Shown: one piece after another, positions 56,366 to 64,000 of the stretch
Layout: each line of letters opens with the position of its first letter
How positions within the stretch are numbered: the first letter of the stretch is position 1
Assembly: GCF_029360775.1 (NCBI RefSeq)
Contig: NZ_JARKMZ010000007.1
Location: 158,779-222,778, forward strand
DNA: 64,000 nt
From: Daejeonella sp. H1SJ63
GTDB taxonomy: Bacteria; Bacteroidota; Bacteroidia; Sphingobacteriales; Sphingobacteriaceae
Direction: 5' to 3'
Notes under the pieces: model-generated
Databases searched by the model: none
The model's input: the letters and a program-made list of their open reading frames with translations, nothing else
Told to the model about the DNA's origin: nothing
Made by a program: the position numbers and the translations under genes

Positions 56366-56956
56366 TTAAGTTGCCCATGCTTTTTGTCCCGGCTGTAAGG
56401 GGATGCAGGCTTCGTATTTTCCCGGAATGTGCATATAACGCAATGCCTTGGTAGCACCAATTTCTGAAGTATAGTAACCAAGGTAGGTTAACTCTGCCAG
56501 TAACTGGAAGAAGTGCGGAGGAGCAACCGGACCGCCGCCGGCAGCATTCGTTTTTTTCTGCGTTTCGGCTTCTGTCTTAAACAATTTGAATAATTCTTCA
56601 CGTTCTTTCAGACTCAGCGATGTAAATGAGCGCTTAAACTGACTTTGAGCCACTTCTTCAACCTTCATCAATCCGGCAGCAAAATGACTTTGCATATCAG
56701 CGGTATAACAATCCTTCATCATCATAACAATGAAGGGACCCAATCCCGCAGCTTTTGCACCCGGAATATCCTTTCTGTCAGGAATGATAGTATTCGCAAG
56801 TTCTGCGATCAACGCTTCCTGTGATTCAATTGATTTTACTTCAAAACCTTTAACGCTTTCAGGGCTTAACACACCGGCAAAGGCCCCGAAGCCTGACATA
56901 GTTAGTGCTCCACCCAGTAAAAAAGTGGCTCTCCTGACTGCTTCTCTTCTGTTCAT
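56366..56956 (-). CDS. Gluconate 2-dehydrogenase subunit 3 family protein (Tat-exported small subunit)
   Basis: A 196-residue protein. The N-terminus MNRREAVRRATFLLGG is a twin-arginine-type signal followed by a hydrophobic stretch to about residue 28. The rest is the helical subunit-3 domain (ELANTIIPDRKDIPGAKAAG and similar). In known FAD sugar dehydrogenases this small subunit carries the large GMC subunit across the membrane. The GMC gene follows 32 bases downstream, so both subunits are encoded together. This is the first gene of the second minus-strand run and is divergent from the E1 gene. Confidence 0.87.
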   Translation of the reverse strand: MNRREAVRRATFLLGGALTMSGFGAFAGVLSPESVKGFEVKSIESQEALIAELANTIIPDRKDIPGAKAAGLGPFIVMMMKDCYTADMQSHFAAGLMKVEEVAQSQFKRSFTSLSLKEREELFKLFKTEAETQKKTNAAGGGPVAPPHFFQLLAELTYLGYYTSEIGATKALRYMHIPGKYEACIPLQPGQKAWAT

Positions 56957-57080
56957 TTAGTATATATTATTACAAATATTATTTAAAAACTGCTAAAAAA
57001 GGGGTAAAACCCCGATATCCTCAACATTTTTAGAAAAGCTTAATTTAGAGAGTTTTTTTAGAAAAACTGTATGTTTAGCC

Positions 57081-59063
57081 ATGATTTTTGACCGAAAAAA
57101 CCTCGATGATCAAACTCTTCTGAAGCTTTACGAACATCTGCTCAGACCGCGGATGATCGAAGAGAAAATGCTGATTCTTCTCAGACAGGGCAGAATAGGC
57201 AAATGGTTCTCGGGAATCGGGCAGGAGGCCATTGCGGTGGGAACTACTTTGGCGATGCATTCTGATGAATATATTCTGCCTATGCATCGAAATCTGGGGG
57301 TATTTACCGGCCGGGAAATTCCACTCTCAAAACTAATGGCTCAATGGCAGGGCAAGCTGGAAGGCTTTACCAAAGGCCGCGATCGCTCCTTCCATTTCGG
57401 AACGCAGGATTACCATATTATCGGAATGATCTCTCATTTAGGCCCGCAGCTTTCTCTTGCCGACGGCATTGCTTTAGCCGATATTCTGGAGAACCGCCAA
57501 AAAGCTACACTGGTATTTACCGGTGAGGGTGCTACTAGCGAGGGTGAATTCCATGAAGCCCTGAATGTGGCTGCTGTATGGGATCTGCCTGTTATTTTTG
57601 TGATTGAAAATAATGGCTATGGTTTATCAACCCCCGTCAATGAGCAATACCGCTGCGAAAACCTCGTTGACCGCGCCATCGCCTATGGTATGGAAGGCAG
57701 AAAGATCGACGGAAACAATATTCTGGAAGTATTTCATACCATCTCTGAGCTGGCAGAGGATATCCGCATAAAGCCACGCCCGGTACTGGTAGAATGTATG
57801 ACTTTCCGTATGCGCGGACATGAAGAGGCTTCAGGAACTAAATATGTACCTCAGGAACTTTTTGAGGAATGGGAAAAGAAAGATCCACTGAGAAATTATG
57901 AGGAATACCTTCTCAGTAAGGGTATCCTGAGTAAAGAGGTTCATGAAAGTCTCAGATCTTCATTAAAACAGGAGATCGAAAATGAGATCGAAAAAGCTTT
58001 CGCGATGGCTGAACCCGGGGCGAATGCTGAAGCTGAGAAATCGGATATGTATTGTGACTTTGACGAAAAAGAAATCATTGCACCCGATCCGTTTAAACGA
58101 ACTGAAAAACGATACCTGGATGCCATCAGCGATGGCCTGCGACAGGCGATGCTGAAATATCCGCAAATGGTAATCATGGGACAGGATGTGGCTGAGTATG
58201 GCGGCGCATTCAAAATTACCCAGGGTTTTGTGGAAGAATTTGGAAAAGGCCGGGTACGGAATACGCCTATCTGCGAATCGGCTATTGTGGGTGCCGCTTT
58301 GGGATTATCAATTAATGGCTATAAATCGGTGGTGGAAATGCAGTTTGCCGATTTTGTGAGCTGTGCCTTCAACCAGATCGTTAATAACCTGGCAAAGACA
58401 CATTACCGATGGGGGGAAAAGGCCGATGTTGTGATTCGTATGCCCGCAGGTGCCGGAACCGGCGCCGGTCCATTCCATTCTCAAAGCAATGAGGCATGGT
58501 TTACCAAAACCCCGGGACTGAAGGTGGTGTATCCGGCATTCCCGTCTGATGCCAAGGGCCTGCTGCTTGCCGCTATCAACGACCCGAATCCGGTGATGTA
58601 TTTCGAACATAAATACCTGTACCGTTCAATCGAAGAACCTGTTTGCGATGATTTCTATACCATTGAGATCGGCAAAGCAAGAACAATCCGGCAGGGTGAA
58701 CAGTTCAGTATCATAAGCTATGGTTTGGGTGTACACTGGGCAATAGATTATCTGAACGGGAATCCTGAATTTTCTGCAGATCTGATCGACCTGAGAAGCC
58801 TGTCCCCATGGGATAAGGAGGCCGTACGGGACACCGTCAAAAAAACCGGACGTGTACTCATCCTTCACGAGGATACGCTGACAAGTGGCTTCGGCGGTGA
58901 AATATCTGCCTGGATTGCCGAAAACTGCTTTGAACACCTGGATGCCCCTGTTATGCGATGTGCAAGTCTGGATACGGCCATACCAATGAGCAAAGTTTTG
59001 GAGGATGATTTTCTGGCAAAAGCGAGACTGGATGAGGTGGTCAGGAGATTAGTGGGGTATTAA
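57081..59063 (+). CDS. Fused 2-oxoacid dehydrogenase E1 (alpha + beta)
   Basis: A 660-residue thiamine-diphosphate enzyme. The alpha part (about 1-320) has FTGEGATSEGEFHEALN (GEG at 138-140) and IENNGYGLST, together the ThDP/Mg motif. The beta part (about 345-660) has MGQDVAEYGGAFKIT, the QFADF segment and a C-terminal LHEDTLTSGFGGEISAWI. In most bacteria these are two genes; the fusion is common in Bacteroidota. It is probably the branched-chain or a broad 2-oxoacid dehydrogenase. No E2 or E3 gene is adjacent. It is divergent from the dehydrogenase operon. Confidence 0.9.
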   Translation: MIFDRKNLDDQTLLKLYEHLLRPRMIEEKMLILLRQGRIGKWFSGIGQEAIAVGTTLAMHSDEYILPMHRNLGVFTGREIPLSKLMAQWQGKLEGFTKGRDRSFHFGTQDYHIIGMISHLGPQLSLADGIALADILENRQKATLVFTGEGATSEGEFHEALNVAAVWDLPVIFVIENNGYGLSTPVNEQYRCENLVDRAIAYGMEGRKIDGNNILEVFHTISELAEDIRIKPRPVLVECMTFRMRGHEEASGTKYVPQELFEEWEKKDPLRNYEEYLLSKGILSKEVHESLRSSLKQEIENEIEKAFAMAEPGANAEAEKSDMYCDFDEKEIIAPDPFKRTEKRYLDAISDGLRQAMLKYPQMVIMGQDVAEYGGAFKITQGFVEEFGKGRVRNTPICESAIVGAALGLSINGYKSVVEMQFADFVSCAFNQIVNNLAKTHYRWGEKADVVIRMPAGAGTGAGPFHSQSNEAWFTKTPGLKVVYPAFPSDAKGLLLAAINDPNPVMYFEHKYLYRSIEEPVCDDFYTIEIGKARTIRQGEQFSIISYGLGVHWAIDYLNGNPEFSADLIDLRSLSPWDKEAVRDTVKKTGRVLILHEDTLTSGFGGEISAWIAENCFEHLDAPVMRCASLDTAIPMSKVLEDDFLAKARLDEVVRRLVGY

Positions 59064-59083
59064 AAATATACAGTGATATTTTT
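59062..59083 (+). terminator. Weak A/T hairpin after the E1 gene
   Basis: AAAAATAT (59062-59069) pairs with ATATTTTT (59076-59083) around a 6-base loop, right at the E1 stop. The stem contains only A-T pairs, so it is weak, but it ends in a five-T run. Confidence 0.35.
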
Positions 59084-59203
59084 GCACTTCTTCAGATTAA
59101 TGCCTTCTTGTTGATGAACAACGCCCAAAATCCCTTCAGGGGTGAGAGAAAAAGAAAAATATGCAGAAAATCATGCTTTCAGCTCAAAAGTCTGATGCCG
59201 TTT

Positions 59204-59818
59204 CTAGGCCTCCTCAATCAGCGTTACCTCTGCCAGCGGAGGAAACAGATACACCGCCCCTGTCTTTACTTCCACACAACGGTAACGCTTTCTGATCAGG
59301 GATTCTTTTCTGAAAACCCTTCCTCCTTTAATGGAAAAGAGGCTGTGCATGGGTAGTTTTTCGACCGTATGTACTCCATCCGGTTTATGATCATACTGTT
59401 TAAGTGCTCTGAAAAGATTCAGGTCAGTACAGCTGGAAGCGGAGGGGTTTTCAAGATATCGGTGAATGGCATGTTTTACGTCGGGAGGGAAAATCTCCTG
59501 CTCAAAGAACGGGCGCATCATCTTCTTAAAATTGTCTTTCCATTCTTTGCCATGCGGTTTGGCCTTACGCTTATGCTCGTTCCAGGTAAGTAAATGGGCA
59601 AACTCATGCACGGTAGTAATCAGAAAAGCGTAGGGGTTAAGGTTATAATTTACTGAAATACGGTGACCCGCATCTTTAAATGGATGCCTGTAATCTCCGT
59701 ATTTGGTATTACGGTTCCGGGAAATCTTGAATTCGCAGTTAAAATAATCTATCCAGCGGGCAATGATGGGTGCCGCAGCAACTGGCATGTACGTACTGAG
59801 AACCTTGATCTTATCCAA
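59204..59818 (-). CDS. SprT-like zinc-binding domain protein
   Basis: A 204-residue protein with the metalloprotease-like motif HEFAHLLTWNEH, i.e. HExxH (about 71-75 from this start), which is the SprT/Spartan signature. I use a TTG start at 59818, giving (M)DKIKVLSTYMP, because it lies 2 bases after the feoB stop. The open frame continues upstream to an ATG at 59947 but would run through feoB in another frame, with unconvincing sequence. The C-terminal part has a possible degenerate zinc-ribbon region. Function unknown; SprT relatives act on DNA-protein crosslinks or are uncharacterised. Confidence 0.8.
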   Translation of the reverse strand: MDKIKVLSTYMPVAAAPIIARWIDYFNCEFKISRNRNTKYGDYRHPFKDAGHRISVNYNLNPYAFLITTVHEFAHLLTWNEHKRKAKPHGKEWKDNFKKMMRPFFEQEIFPPDVKHAIHRYLENPSASSCTDLNLFRALKQYDHKPDGVHTVEKLPMHSLFSIKGGRVFRKESLIRKRYRCVEVKTGAVYLFPPLAEVTLIEEA

Positions 59819-59820
59819 TT

Positions 59821-61935
59821 CTATTTCAGCAGCTGATATACTAACAGACTTGCAAGATAAGCGAGTGCGGTCATGTAAGCAAATTGAATTGCCGGCCATG
59901 TCCAGCTCTTGGTTTCGCGGTAAACCACAGCAATGGTACTGATACACTGCATAGCAAAGGCATAAAATACCATCAGTGAGAATGCAACAGCCACAGTGAA
60001 TACCGGCATTCCGGTTTCAGGATTACGGGCCGAAGCCATTTTTTCGCGAACCGATTCCATATGCGCATCATCTGCTTCAACACTATATATGGTAGCCATG
60101 GTACCCACAAACACCTCACGGGCAGCAAATGAGGTAATGAGGGCAATTCCTATCTTCCAATCGAAGCCAATCGGTTTGATTACGGGTTCAATCGATTTAC
60201 CCAAAACCCCTGCATAAGAATTTTCAAGCTTTTCAGAGGCAATCAGGCGATTAAGCTCTGCAGGATCATGCTGCTTCATCATTGATTCTGAACTGTATTT
60301 AATTTCGATCTGCTCGAAACGATCGCCGGGACCGTATGAAGAAAGTACCCAAAGAATGATAGATACCGCAATGATTACCTTACCGGCTTCAAATACAAAT
60401 GCTTTTACACTGCGGTACATCGTAAGCAGCACATTATTCCAGCGCGGCATACGGTAAACCGGAAGCTCCATGATGAAATAACCACGCTCTCTGGAACGTA
60501 TAATCTGTTTCATTACCCAGGCAACAATAATTGCAGAAAGAATACTCAGAATATAAAGCGACATCAATGCCAGTCCCTGGAGATTGATAAAACCCCAAAC
60601 CTTCTCATCAGGAACAACCAGAGAGATTAGCAGGGTATAAACCGGAAGGCGCGCAGAACAGGCAATCAGAGGTGTCACCATGATAGTGATCATCCGGTCT
60701 TTCCAGCTTTCAATATTACGGGCACTCATGATTGAGGGCACAGCGCAGGCAAATCCACCGATCAGCGGCACAATAGATTTACCGCTCAGCCCAACCTTAC
60801 GCATGATCTTATCCATCATAAAAGTCACCCTCGCCATGTATCCCGTATCTTCCAGAACTGAGATACAGGCAAAAAGAATAGCGATCTGAGGAATAAAAAC
60901 AACAACCCCGCTTAATCCTGCCAGCACTCCATCCACCAGTAAATCAGTAAATACCCCCGGAGGCAAAATCTTCAGACTCTGATCTGTCATCCAGACAAAC
61001 AACTCCTCGATCAGCGTCATCGGATATTCTGACCAGGAGAAAATCGCCTGAAAGATCATGAAGAGTATAGCGAAGAAAATCACAAAGCCGAATACGCGAT
61101 GCGTCAGCACACGATCGATCCTGTTACTGGTAGTTTCTTCACCCGGTTTGGTGTTCACCTTTACGGTGTCAAACAAAACATCGTTGATAAAATTATAGCG
61201 GGCAATGGTCTCGGCAGCCTGCAATTTCTGGGAATGAAACTCATACTCTTTGCAGAGTTCGGCTACCCTCTTTTTCCCGGCATCCGACAAAAAACCGATT
61301 TCTTCATACTGATGAGCAATCTGCAATGCCGCATATGGCTTATCAATCTGCAGTTCATCCTGAATTTTTTTGATCAGTTCAGGAGCAATGCTTTCCACTT
61401 CGATAGAAGGGTTTTGCAGAGCCATGGAACTGTTATTTTGTATGGCCTCTTTCAGACGGTCGATTCCCTCCTGCTTACGTGCAGAAATCGGAACAACCTG
61501 AACCCCAAGTTTTAATGCCAGTTCATCTACAGAAATTTCAATTCCTGATTGCCTGGCCAGATCCATCATATTCAGGGCAATAATGACCGGAATATTCAAA
61601 TCTGCGATCTGGGAAAAAAGAAGCAGGTTTCTTTTAAGATTGGAAGCGTCGGCAACAAAAATAATCAGATCAGGATAATTTGATGCAGATTTATCCATCA
61701 GCGCATCCATCACGATACGTTCATCCCGGCTTTTGGGATAAAAACTGTATGTTCCGGGAAGGTCTGTGATCTGAGCCTGTCGCTGATCCGGAAGTTTACA
61801 GTAGCCTGTCTTCTTCTCGACAGTTACACCCGGGAAATTGCCGATTTTTTGATTTAAACCGGTCAGGACATTAAATAGAGTAGATTTTCCTGAGTTGGGG
61901 TTACCAACTAATGCAATTTTTAACTCACCGTTCAC
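59821..61935 (-). CDS. feoB: Ferrous iron transport protein B
   Basis: FeoB imports Fe2+ across the inner membrane. It has 704 residues. The N-terminal G domain has G1 GNPNSGKST (about 11-19), G3 DLPG (about 58-61) and G4 NMMD (about 121-124). Membrane segments follow from about 285 to the end, with the gate motif CAVPSIMSARNIES near 400-415. The C-terminus ends with hydrophobic helices. It lies 6 bases after feoA and just before the SprT-like gene, so the three form one transcript. Confidence 0.96.
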   Translation of the reverse strand: MNGELKIALVGNPNSGKSTLFNVLTGLNQKIGNFPGVTVEKKTGYCKLPDQRQAQITDLPGTYSFYPKSRDERIVMDALMDKSASNYPDLIIFVADASNLKRNLLLFSQIADLNIPVIIALNMMDLARQSGIEISVDELALKLGVQVVPISARKQEGIDRLKEAIQNNSSMALQNPSIEVESIAPELIKKIQDELQIDKPYAALQIAHQYEEIGFLSDAGKKRVAELCKEYEFHSQKLQAAETIARYNFINDVLFDTVKVNTKPGEETTSNRIDRVLTHRVFGFVIFFAILFMIFQAIFSWSEYPMTLIEELFVWMTDQSLKILPPGVFTDLLVDGVLAGLSGVVVFIPQIAILFACISVLEDTGYMARVTFMMDKIMRKVGLSGKSIVPLIGGFACAVPSIMSARNIESWKDRMITIMVTPLIACSARLPVYTLLISLVVPDEKVWGFINLQGLALMSLYILSILSAIIVAWVMKQIIRSRERGYFIMELPVYRMPRWNNVLLTMYRSVKAFVFEAGKVIIAVSIILWVLSSYGPGDRFEQIEIKYSSESMMKQHDPAELNRLIASEKLENSYAGVLGKSIEPVIKPIGFDWKIGIALITSFAAREVFVGTMATIYSVEADDAHMESVREKMASARNPETGMPVFTVAVAFSLMVFYAFAMQCISTIAVVYRETKSWTWPAIQFAYMTALAYLASLLVYQLLK

Positions 61936-61941
61936 GGCGGA

Positions 61942-62157
61942 TTATTGCATGATAATGGTTGAAGCTTCCTTCTTTCTCAGACTTAGCTGATAACCCGAAA
62001 CGGTGATAGCCATCGGATCGCCAAGCGGAGCCACTCGTTCAACAACGATTGGTTCTCCCGGTAAACATCCCATCTCCATCAACTTAACAGACATCTCAAG
62101 ATCAGTAAACTCTTTGATGATTCCTGTTTGCCCCGGTATTAATTGTGAAAGTTTCAT
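61942..62157 (-). CDS. feoA: Ferrous iron transport protein A
   Basis: FeoA is a small SH3-like cytoplasmic partner of FeoB. It has 71 residues. The motifs MKLSQLIPGQTGIIKEF and KLMEMGCLPGEPIVVERVAPLGDP are typical. It sits 6 bases before feoB on the same strand. No Fur-like site could be confidently assigned upstream. Confidence 0.95.
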   Translation of the reverse strand: MKLSQLIPGQTGIIKEFTDLEMSVKLMEMGCLPGEPIVVERVAPLGDPMAITVSGYQLSLRKKEASTIIMQ

Positions 62158-62240
62158 ATCCCTCTTAAATCTGATTCAAAAATAAAGCTTATTTGAATTA
62201 ATTCCAAATAAGAAGAAATTTTTTATCAAAATATGTGATA

Positions 62241-62375
62241 TTACTTATTCTGAGGCACTTGAGATGCAGGGTAAGACCTGATAAATTTAGGACAATTGCA
62301 TCCTTTTTTAAGAATATTGCAGGAGCTCAGACTCAAAACTATGAGCAAAAAGCCAATCTTAATGTAGTTTTTCAT
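62241..62375 (-). CDS. Small 44-residue Cys-rich lipoprotein
   Basis: A short frame starts at ATG 62375 and stops with TAA at 62241. The protein begins MKNYIKIGFLLIVLSLSSC, a complete lipoprotein signal with lipobox LSSC (Cys 19). After the lipid Cys come NILKKGCNCPKF (CxC) and a short tail. It overlaps the vanZ 3' end by 17 bases in another frame, which suggests translational coupling. It is too short for usual gene cut-offs. Function unknown; a lipid anchor with CxC suggests metal or redox binding at the envelope, which is inference. Confidence 0.78.
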   Translation of the reverse strand: MKNYIKIGFLLIVLSLSSCNILKKGCNCPKFIRSYPASQVPQNK

Positions 62376-62760
62376 TGAAACGGACTCTGTGTAATAAAAC
62401 GTAACTAAAGACCCCCATTCCCACTCCGGTCATATCAGCGAAGAGATCCCACCATTCGGCAGACCGATAGGTAAATATCTTCATCTGAAGTATCTCTATA
62501 AGAGCTCCCAGAGCAAAGGTAATCGTCAATATTTTCAGTATGGTGAGCGGACGATAGGAGTAACTTGACTGCTCTCTGATTTTACCATAGAACAGCAGGA
62601 CAGTAAGTACAAAGAAAAAACCGGTATGAGCCAGTTTATCGAAACCCTCAAAAAAAGAAACACCTGATCTGGCTGTATCCAAACCAGGCATTTCGCAGAG
62701 TATTGTAATAAAAATTGCCCATAGAATAGAAGGCAACTGATATCTTAAGGTTTTAAGCAT
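62359..62760 (-). CDS. VanZ family membrane protein
   Basis: A 133-residue protein with four hydrophobic segments (about 10-25, 45-60, 75-92, 108-125). The FDKLAHTGFFFVLTVLLFYG segment with the conserved His and the late EWWDLFADMTGVGMG are typical of the VanZ family, first named for teicoplanin resistance. In Bacteroidota it usually sits beside gcvH and sprA, with no link to resistance. It overlaps gcvH by one base and the 44-residue lipoprotein by 17. Confidence 0.85.
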   Translation of the reverse strand: MLKTLRYQLPSILWAIFITILCEMPGLDTARSGVSFFEGFDKLAHTGFFFVLTVLLFYGKIREQSSYSYRPLTILKILTITFALGALIEILQMKIFTYRSAEWWDLFADMTGVGMGVFSYVLLHRVRFNEKLH

Positions 62761-63140
62761 TAAGCACCAACCTGTGTTTGATATGCTGACGATCCAAGTA
62801 AACCATCAATCTGAGAAGCATCAGAGATCTCTATCTTCACCATCCATCCGTCTCCGTAAGGATCAGTGTTTACCAGCTCAGGGTTGGCATCAAGCTTTTT
62901 ATTGATCTCCAAAATTTTTCCTGTCAGCGGCATAAAAAGGTCAGAAACTGTTTTCACAGCTTCCACGGTACCGAATACATCTTCAGCATTTACTTCTTTA
63001 CCTAAAGTGTTGATATCTACATAAACGATATCACCCAGTTCGCGCTGAGCGAAGTCAGTAATACCAACATATGCCTGGCTGCCTTCAACACGTACCCATT
63101 CGTGATCTTTGGTATATTTTAATTCTGCAGGAAATTCCAT
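62760..63140 (-). CDS. gcvH: Glycine cleavage system H protein
   Basis: GcvH carries the lipoyl-bound aminomethyl group between glycine decarboxylase and GcvT. It has 126 residues. The lipoyl lysine is K63 in [16 protein letters not shown]. The [17 protein letters not shown] stretch is typical. It lies downstream of sprA and overlaps vanZ by one base. Confidence 0.97.
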   Translation of the reverse strand: MEFPAELKYTKDHEWVRVEGSQAYVGITDFAQRELGDIVYVDINTLGKEVNAEDVFGTVEAVKTVSDLFMPLTGKILEINKKLDANPELVNTDPYGDGWMVKIEISDASQIDGLLGSSAYQTQVGA

Positions 63141-63172
63141 TTTTTATTGATTTTAATTTTTTCAAAAATACT

Positions 63173-63200
63173 TTAAGAATTGCAGACTTGCAATTCTTAA
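63173..63200 (-). terminator. Hairpin between sprA and gcvH, possible terminator
   Basis: A perfect 12-bp inverted repeat (63173-63184 with 63189-63200) with a 4-base loop. On the minus strand it is followed after four bases by TTTTTG. It lies 147 bases after the sprA stop, so it could end sprA transcription or shape the gcvH leader. Confidence 0.5.
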
Positions 63201-63347
63201 TTGAGAATGAAGGTTTAAATGAGAAGGGTATCTATAATTCCTGAACTGATCTGTATTTATCAGAAATGCATATCAATACCATGTTTCAAAAGATCTTATG
63301 CAGTGGCAAACATCTGCATCATTACAGGAAATAAATAGAGCAAATGA

Positions 63348-64000
63348 TTAGAGATTAAACCTCAGATTCACCCCAAAATTGCTGAATGCTGTATTGAATG
63401 TCTGCGAAGTATAGGGCTTGGTTATATTCCCGTCATAAAACATCCTCATTGTAAACCTTTGATTCAGGACATAATCAACCGAAGGCCTGATGGTAATATT
63501 CTTCGCTCCTGACGAAACTTCTGCATCTTCCACATCTGCACGGTAGATCACCAGCTTACGGTCGCTGAGCGCGAAATCAAGCTTAAAGTTCATGTCATTG
63601 TCCAGCTTCAGGCTCTTGAACATACCAAAGGGGAAGCGGAATTTAGTAGTACGGTAACCCATTCCAAACACTGCCCCGTCTTCTTTCTGCTGCGCCAGCT
63701 GGCTGTTGGTTAAGCTGAAACTCAATGCTCTGGATTTCCGGTATTCCATGTTCAGGGTCATATTATTCTTCAGTCTCACATCCACACCAAATAAAGGAAG
63801 GAACTGCTCAAACAGGGTAACCTGCGAAAACTGGTAGAATGGAAGGAAGTTCCCGTTTGCATCCTTCACACTCACCGCCCCGTTCTGTTCCTGATAACGT
63901 ACCAGCGAGTTAAATCCGTTGATGGTATAAGTTGAACGATAGGCATGGTTGATATCTACTGAGGTAAATATCTCATTAAAGAAACTATACTTGGTCAGTC
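63348..64000 (-). CDS. sprA: SprA, C-terminal part (cut by window edge)
   Basis: SprA is the giant outer-membrane translocon of the type IX secretion system (gliding proteins). The frame is open to base 64000, giving about 217 visible residues of a protein usually over 2000. A GTG at 63875 is internal, because the same frame continues upstream (LTKYSFFNEIFTS and on). The visible part is alternating beta strand ending QTFNTAFSNFGVNLRFNL, a typical barrel end with a C-terminal aromatic/Leu pattern. Its presence with gcvH and vanZ is a Bacteroidota arrangement. Confidence 0.88.
   Translation of the reverse strand, partial: LTKYSFFNEIFTSVDINHAYRSTYTINGFNSLVRYQEQNGAVSVKDANGNFLPFYQFSQVTLFEQFLPLFGVDVRLKNNMTLNMEYRKSRALSFSLTNSQLAQQKEDGAVFGMGYRTTKFRFPFGMFKSLKLDNDMNFKLDFALSDRKLVIYRADVEDAEVSSGAKNITIRPSVDYVLNQRFTMRMFYDGNITKPYTSQTFNTAFSNFGVNLRFNL

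Noticed and set aside
59819-59947. Longer SprT-like frame starting at ATG 59947
   Set aside because: It would run through the end of feoB in another frame, and the added sequence does not look like protein of this family.
63348-63875. A complete 175-residue protein starting at GTG 63875
   Set aside because: The same frame is open to the window edge with barrel-like sequence, so it is the end of SprA.

Overview
The window looks like chromosomal DNA of a Bacteroidota bacterium, most like the Sphingobacteriales/Cytophagia side of the phylum. The species cannot be named from sequence alone. The evidence is a fused aspartokinase-homoserine dehydrogenase, the cluster yceD-rpmF-plsX-fabH-accB-accC, a sprA end next to gcvH, TlpA/DUF4369-type lipoproteins, a TAnnTTTG-type promoter, few recognisable Shine-Dalgarno sites and several TTG starts. 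No rRNA, tRNA, CRISPR array, transposase or phage gene was seen.

Layout. 1-5460: the 3' end of metF faces a thrA-thrB-thrC operon. That operon is preceded by a threonine-rich leader peptide and an attenuator (5323-5460). 5615-16900: housekeeping genes for ribosome assembly, tRNA proofreading, nucleotide sanitation, glycine cleavage, RNase HII, RuvC, GreA and RsmA, plus a SpoIIE phosphatase and a glycosyltransferase/flippase-like membrane pair. 17154-24484: pdxA, the lipid/ribosomal cluster yceD to accC, tatC and rpiB. 24512-30640: two tandem secreted M28 peptidases, a LutB-like iron-sulfur protein and a nucleoside-permease-type MFS transporter.

30725-56956 is the accessory part, almost all on the minus strand. 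One tight nine-gene run (46951 down to 30725) encodes four ceramidase-like secreted hydrolases, two very large secreted proteins with propeller, HEAT and c-heme domains, a Tat-exported N,N-dimethylformamidase-like protein and two DUF1080 (3-keto-disaccharide hydrolase) proteins. A second run (56956 down to 48971) encodes a Tat-exported small subunit with an Fe-S GMC dehydrogenase, a Gfo/Idh/MocA oxidoreductase, a 3-hydroxyacyl-CoA-dehydrogenase-like protein, a family-9 carbohydrate-binding-like protein, RidA, an M19 dipeptidase and a D-threonine-aldolase/D-serine-dehydratase-like enzyme. A plus-strand, visibly A/T-rich TlpA gene separates the two.

Reading of that region (inference): the GMC dehydrogenase carries the three-cysteine Fe-S motif of FAD glucose and glucoside-3-dehydrogenases. 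With the DUF1080 hydrolases, c-type hemes, Gfo/Idh reductase and MFS carrier it could form a periplasmic 3-keto-glycoside pathway. The dipeptidase, D-TA enzyme and RidA form a plausible D-hydroxyamino-acid salvage module. The four ceramidase-like proteins keep much of the metal site but lack the serine of the ceramidase GDVSPN motif, so their substrate is open.

57081-64000: a fused E1 alpha/beta 2-oxoacid dehydrogenase, an SprT-like metalloprotein coupled to feoB-feoA, a previously hidden 44-residue lipoprotein overlapping vanZ, gcvH, and the C-terminal end of the type IX secretion translocon protein SprA.
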